Part shown: positions 8,519-10,445 of the stretch, one piece after another | Layout: each line of letters starts with the position of its first letter | How positions within the stretch are numbered: the first letter of the stretch is position 1 | Origin: Actinomycetota bacterium | Lineage (GTDB): Bacteria; Actinomycetota; Coriobacteriia; Anaerosomatales; D1FN1-002 | Assembly: GCA_005774595.1 (NCBI GenBank) | Contig: VAUM01000035.1 | Location: 1 to 10,445, forward strand | Direction: 5' to 3' | DNA: 10,445 bases | Notes under the pieces: generated by a model | Database searches by the model: none | What the model was told of the DNA's origin: nothing | Seen by the model: the letters and a program-made list of their open reading frames with translations, nothing else | Position numbers and translations under genes: made by a program

Positions 8519-9838
8519 TCAGGCCCCGGAGGCCGGTCCGGGCCCCCGCTTGCCGCCGGCGGCCCGCTCCGCCTCCCAGCCGCGCGGCGAAGGCCGGTAG
8601 AAGGTGCGGCCCGTCAGCCCGTCGGGGAGGTACTGCTGGTCGACCCGCGCGTCCGGGAAGTCGTGCGGGTAGCGGTAGGGCCCGTACGCCTCGGCGCCGG
8701 GCCGGTGACGGTCGCGCAGGTGGCTCGGCACGGCGCGCGCGGCGCCGGTCCGCACCTCGGCGAGGGCCTCGTCGATGGCGAGGTACGCCGCGTTCGACTT
8801 CGGCGCGAGCGCCAGGTAGACCGCCGCCTGCGCGAGGTTGATGCGGCACTCGGGCCAGCCGATGACCTCGGCGGACTTGAACGCCGCTGCGGCGACGAGC
8901 AGCGCCTGCGGGTCGGCGTTCCCGACGTCCTCGGACGCGAGGATCATCATGCGCCGCGCGATGAACTTCGGGTCCTCGCCGGCGTGGACCATGCGGGCGA
9001 GCCAGTAGACCGCCGCATCGGGGTCCGAGCCGCGCATTGACTTGATGAACGCGCTGATGACGTCGTAGTGCGCGTCACCGTCCTTGTCGTACGGCAGCGT
9101 GCGCGTCGGCGTGGCGTCCGCCACGTCGGCTGCAGTGACGGCCGGCGGCTCGCCGCTGCGGGCGCGCGCGGACGAGGCCGCCAACTCGAGCGTGACGAGC
9201 GCTGCGCGCGCGTCCCCGCCCGCGGTCAGCACGATCGCGGCCTCCGCCTCCGGCTCGAGCACGACCGCTCCGCGCAGCCCGCGCTCGTCGGCCACTGCGC
9301 GCCGGACGACAGTCCGGACCTCGTCATCCGCGAGCGGCCCCAGCTCGATCACGCGCGAGCGGGACAGCAGCGGCGCGTTGACCTCGAACATCGGATTCTC
9401 GGTCGTGGCGCCGACGAGCACGATGTCGCCGTCCTCGACCGCGTGAAGCAGAGCGTCCTGCTGCGACTTGCTGAACCGGTGGATCTCGTCGACGAAGACG
9501 ATCGTGCGGCGGCCCGAGAACGCGAGCCGGTCGCGCGCGGCCTCGATCGACGCACGCAGGTCCGCGACGCCCGAGGTCACGGCGGACAACTCGACGAACT
9601 CCGCGTCCGTGACACCGGCGATGATGCGCGCGAGCGAGGTCTTCCCGGTGCCTGCGGGGCCGAAGAGCAGGACCGGCATGAGCGCGTCGCCCTCGATCGC
9701 GCGACGCAGCCAGGTGCCCTCCCCGACGGCGGCCTGTTGCCCGACGAACTCGTCGAGAGTGCGCGGCCGCATGCGCACCGCGAGCGGAGCGACGCGCTCG
9801 CGCGCCGCGTCCGCCTGTTCGGAGAAGAGGTCGCTCAC
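8519..9838 (-). CDS. rarA: RarA/MgsA replication-associated recombination ATPase
   Basis: RarA is a clamp-loader-like AAA+ ATPase that acts at stalled or gapped replication forks, as a tetramer with single-strand-binding protein. The 439 residues show ARMRP-type entry VRMRPRTLDEFVGQ (21-34), Walker A GPAGTGKTS (60-68), Walker B VFVDEIHRF (114-122), sensor 1 GATTENP (143-149), the arginine-finger region LLSRSRV (157-163) and sensor 2 GGDARAAL (207-214). The C-terminal RarA-specific part includes YDVISAFIKSMRGSDPDAAV (258-277), MMILASEDVGNADP (297-310) and HDFPDARVDQQYLPD (392-406). A Gly/Pro/Arg tail (428-439) is probably disordered. GTG at 9838 fits the usual short N-terminus (SDLFSEQ); its ribosome site is weak. 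The gene begins 15 bases after the lipoprotein stop, so the two may share a transcript. Confidence 0.96.
   Translation of the reverse strand: MSDLFSEQADAARERVAPLAVRMRPRTLDEFVGQQAAVGEGTWLRRAIEGDALMPVLLFGPAGTGKTSLARIIAGVTDAEFVELSAVTSGVADLRASIEAARDRLAFSGRRTIVFVDEIHRFSKSQQDALLHAVEDGDIVLVGATTENPMFEVNAPLLSRSRVIELGPLADDEVRTVVRRAVADERGLRGAVVLEPEAEAAIVLTAGGDARAALVTLELAASSARARSGEPPAVTAADVADATPTRTLPYDKDGDAHYDVISAFIKSMRGSDPDAAVYWLARMVHAGEDPKFIARRMMILASEDVGNADPQALLVAAAAFKSAEVIGWPECRINLAQAAVYLALAPKSNAAYLAIDEALAEVRTGAARAVPSHLRDRHRPGAEAYGPYRYPHDFPDARVDQQYLPDGLTGRTFYRPSPRGWEAERAAGGKRGPGPASGA
8522..8544 (-). terminator. GC-rich stem-loop at the 3' end of rarA
   Basis: GGCCCGGA and TCCGGGGCC can pair around a six-base CCGGCC loop, giving eight pairs with one bulged G. 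It covers the last codons of rarA and ends at the stop codon. No T-run follows, so if it ends transcription it would be an imperfect intrinsic terminator. Its place just before a likely promoter makes a boundary role plausible, but GC-rich coding DNA gives such stems by chance. Confidence 0.25.
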
Positions 9839-9853
9839 GGTAGGCCGCGCCGC

Positions 9854-10429
9854 CTACTGGGTCGCGCGGACGACCTCGCGCTCGAGCACGTCGGCATCGA
9901 CCGGGCCGCGGACGCGGTAGGTGATCAGGCCCTGCGTGTCCACGACGATGAGGTACGGCGTGGACGTCACGCCGAGCCGCTCGGCGATCATCGACGCCTT
10001 CTCCACCTCGGGGTCCACTTTGGCCGCGCCGGGCACGCCCTTGCGCACGTCGAACGCGACGAGCTCGATCAGCCCGCGGTAGTCGGCCAGCACCTTGTCG
10101 ATCTCCGCACGGATGTCGTCGGTCTGCGTCTGAGTGCTGTCGTAGTACCAGACGATCATCGCCGTGCCCGCCTGCAGGTTCTCTGCGATCACGGTGGGTG
10201 TGATGGTGGCCACGGACCCGCCGCGCGGGAACTCGCCGAAGTCGACGGTCTCGGTGGGTGAGCGGTCGACCGCGACCTCCTCGACGGCGCCGCTCGGCGG
10301 GGGCGGGGGCGCGCTGCTACCCGTGTCCGTGGTGGTCGTGGTGGTGGTGGCCGTGTCGTCCTTCTTGCCGCACGCAGTGAGCGTCAGCGCTAGGGCGAGT
10401 ACGAGCAGTGCTGCGATGAGTCTGCGCAT
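9854..10429 (-). CDS. Lipoprotein with thioredoxin-like fold lacking CxxC
   Basis: A 191-residue protein predicted to be exported and lipid-anchored on the outer face of the membrane. Residues 1-20 form a lipoprotein signal ending in the lipobox LTAC, with Cys20 as the lipidation site. A low-complexity linker follows (about 26-46, a Thr run then a Pro run). The rest (about 75-191) reads as a thioredoxin fold: strand TAMIVWYYD (89-97), helix to about 118, strand IELVAFDV (121-128), the cis-proline segment VTSTPYLIVVD (154-164) with Pro158, then the final strand and helix. Where thioredoxins have CxxC there is DSTQTQ (97-102), and the lipobox Cys is the only cysteine, so a disulfide role is excluded. 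It could be a binding or chaperone-like relative. The ATG at 10429 has GGAGG four bases upstream. The 16 bases beyond it, to the window end, show only this ribosome site. Confidence 0.82.
   Translation of the reverse strand: MRRLIAALLVLALALTLTACGKKDDTATTTTTTTDTGSSAPPPPPSGAVEEVAVDRSPTETVDFGEFPRGGSVATITPTVIAENLQAGTAMIVWYYDSTQTQTDDIRAEIDKVLADYRGLIELVAFDVRKGVPGAAKVDPEVEKASMIAERLGVTSTPYLIVVDTQGLITYRVRGPVDADVLEREVVRATQ
10292..10354 (-). repeat. Low-complexity Thr/Pro linker coding repeat
   Basis: The codons for residues 26-46 of the lipoprotein are a near-tandem run of ACC/ACG threonine codons, then CCG/CCC proline codons. Such tracts serve as flexible spacers between a lipid anchor and a folded domain, and they tend to vary in length by slippage. 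It is a simple-sequence tract in coding DNA and not a mobile or CRISPR repeat. Confidence 0.6.
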
Positions 10430-10445
10430 GCTTCCTCCATCGGGC

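Noticed and set aside
10292..10354. Repetitive GTG/GTC tract on the plus strand as a possible CRISPR or microsatellite
   Set aside because: It encodes a Thr/Pro linker in frame, with no spacer-repeat structure.

Overview
The window looks like a piece of a high-GC Gram-positive (actinobacterial) chromosome. GC is about 70% by eye, start codons are often GTG, and codons strongly favour G or C in the third position. The set of genes (a SigB-type sigma factor with an anti-sigma partner, YqeG, and the alaS-ruvX-mltG cluster) suggests the class Coriobacteriia or a relative; this is inferred from gene content and is not proven. Every convincing gene lies on the minus strand, so transcription reads from high to low coordinates. 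Coding is almost continuous; the largest gap is 75 bases, and no stretch over 300 bases lacks a gene. I saw no tRNA, rRNA, CRISPR array, insertion sequence or phage gene.

In the order of transcription, the right end (10429 to 8519) holds a Thr/Pro-linked lipoprotein with a thioredoxin-like fold but no CxxC pair, then rarA, the AAA+ ATPase of stalled replication forks. A 75-base gap follows (8444-8518) with a plausible extended -10 promoter. A tightly packed ten-gene series starts there: a small DUF948-like membrane protein, an RsbW-like anti-sigma factor with degraded ATP-binding motifs, a SigB/SigF-family sigma factor, an AI-2E-family permease, alaS, ruvX, mltG, a TPR protein, yqeG, and aroE, which runs off the left edge.

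The first seven junctions overlap by 4 to 11 bases. The TPR-yqeG junction has a 12-base gap and the yqeG-aroE junction a 52-base gap. The series is therefore probably one operon, or a few overlapping transcription units, with translational coupling. It ties a stress-type sigma module to housekeeping functions: tRNA charging, an RNase H-fold nuclease, peptidoglycan chain termination, probable phospholipid metabolism, and aromatic amino-acid synthesis. Parts resemble the Bacillus neighbourhoods alaS-yrzL-yrrK-yrzB-yrrL and yqeG-yqeH-aroE, which appear joined here with the small linking genes and yqeH missing.

I did not find a clear new defence or mobile system. The items most worth a second look are the RsbW-like protein without the usual ATP-lid and Asn motifs and without a neighbouring RsbV, the cysteine-less thioredoxin lipoprotein, and the small TPR protein with a calcium-loop-like C-terminal tail.
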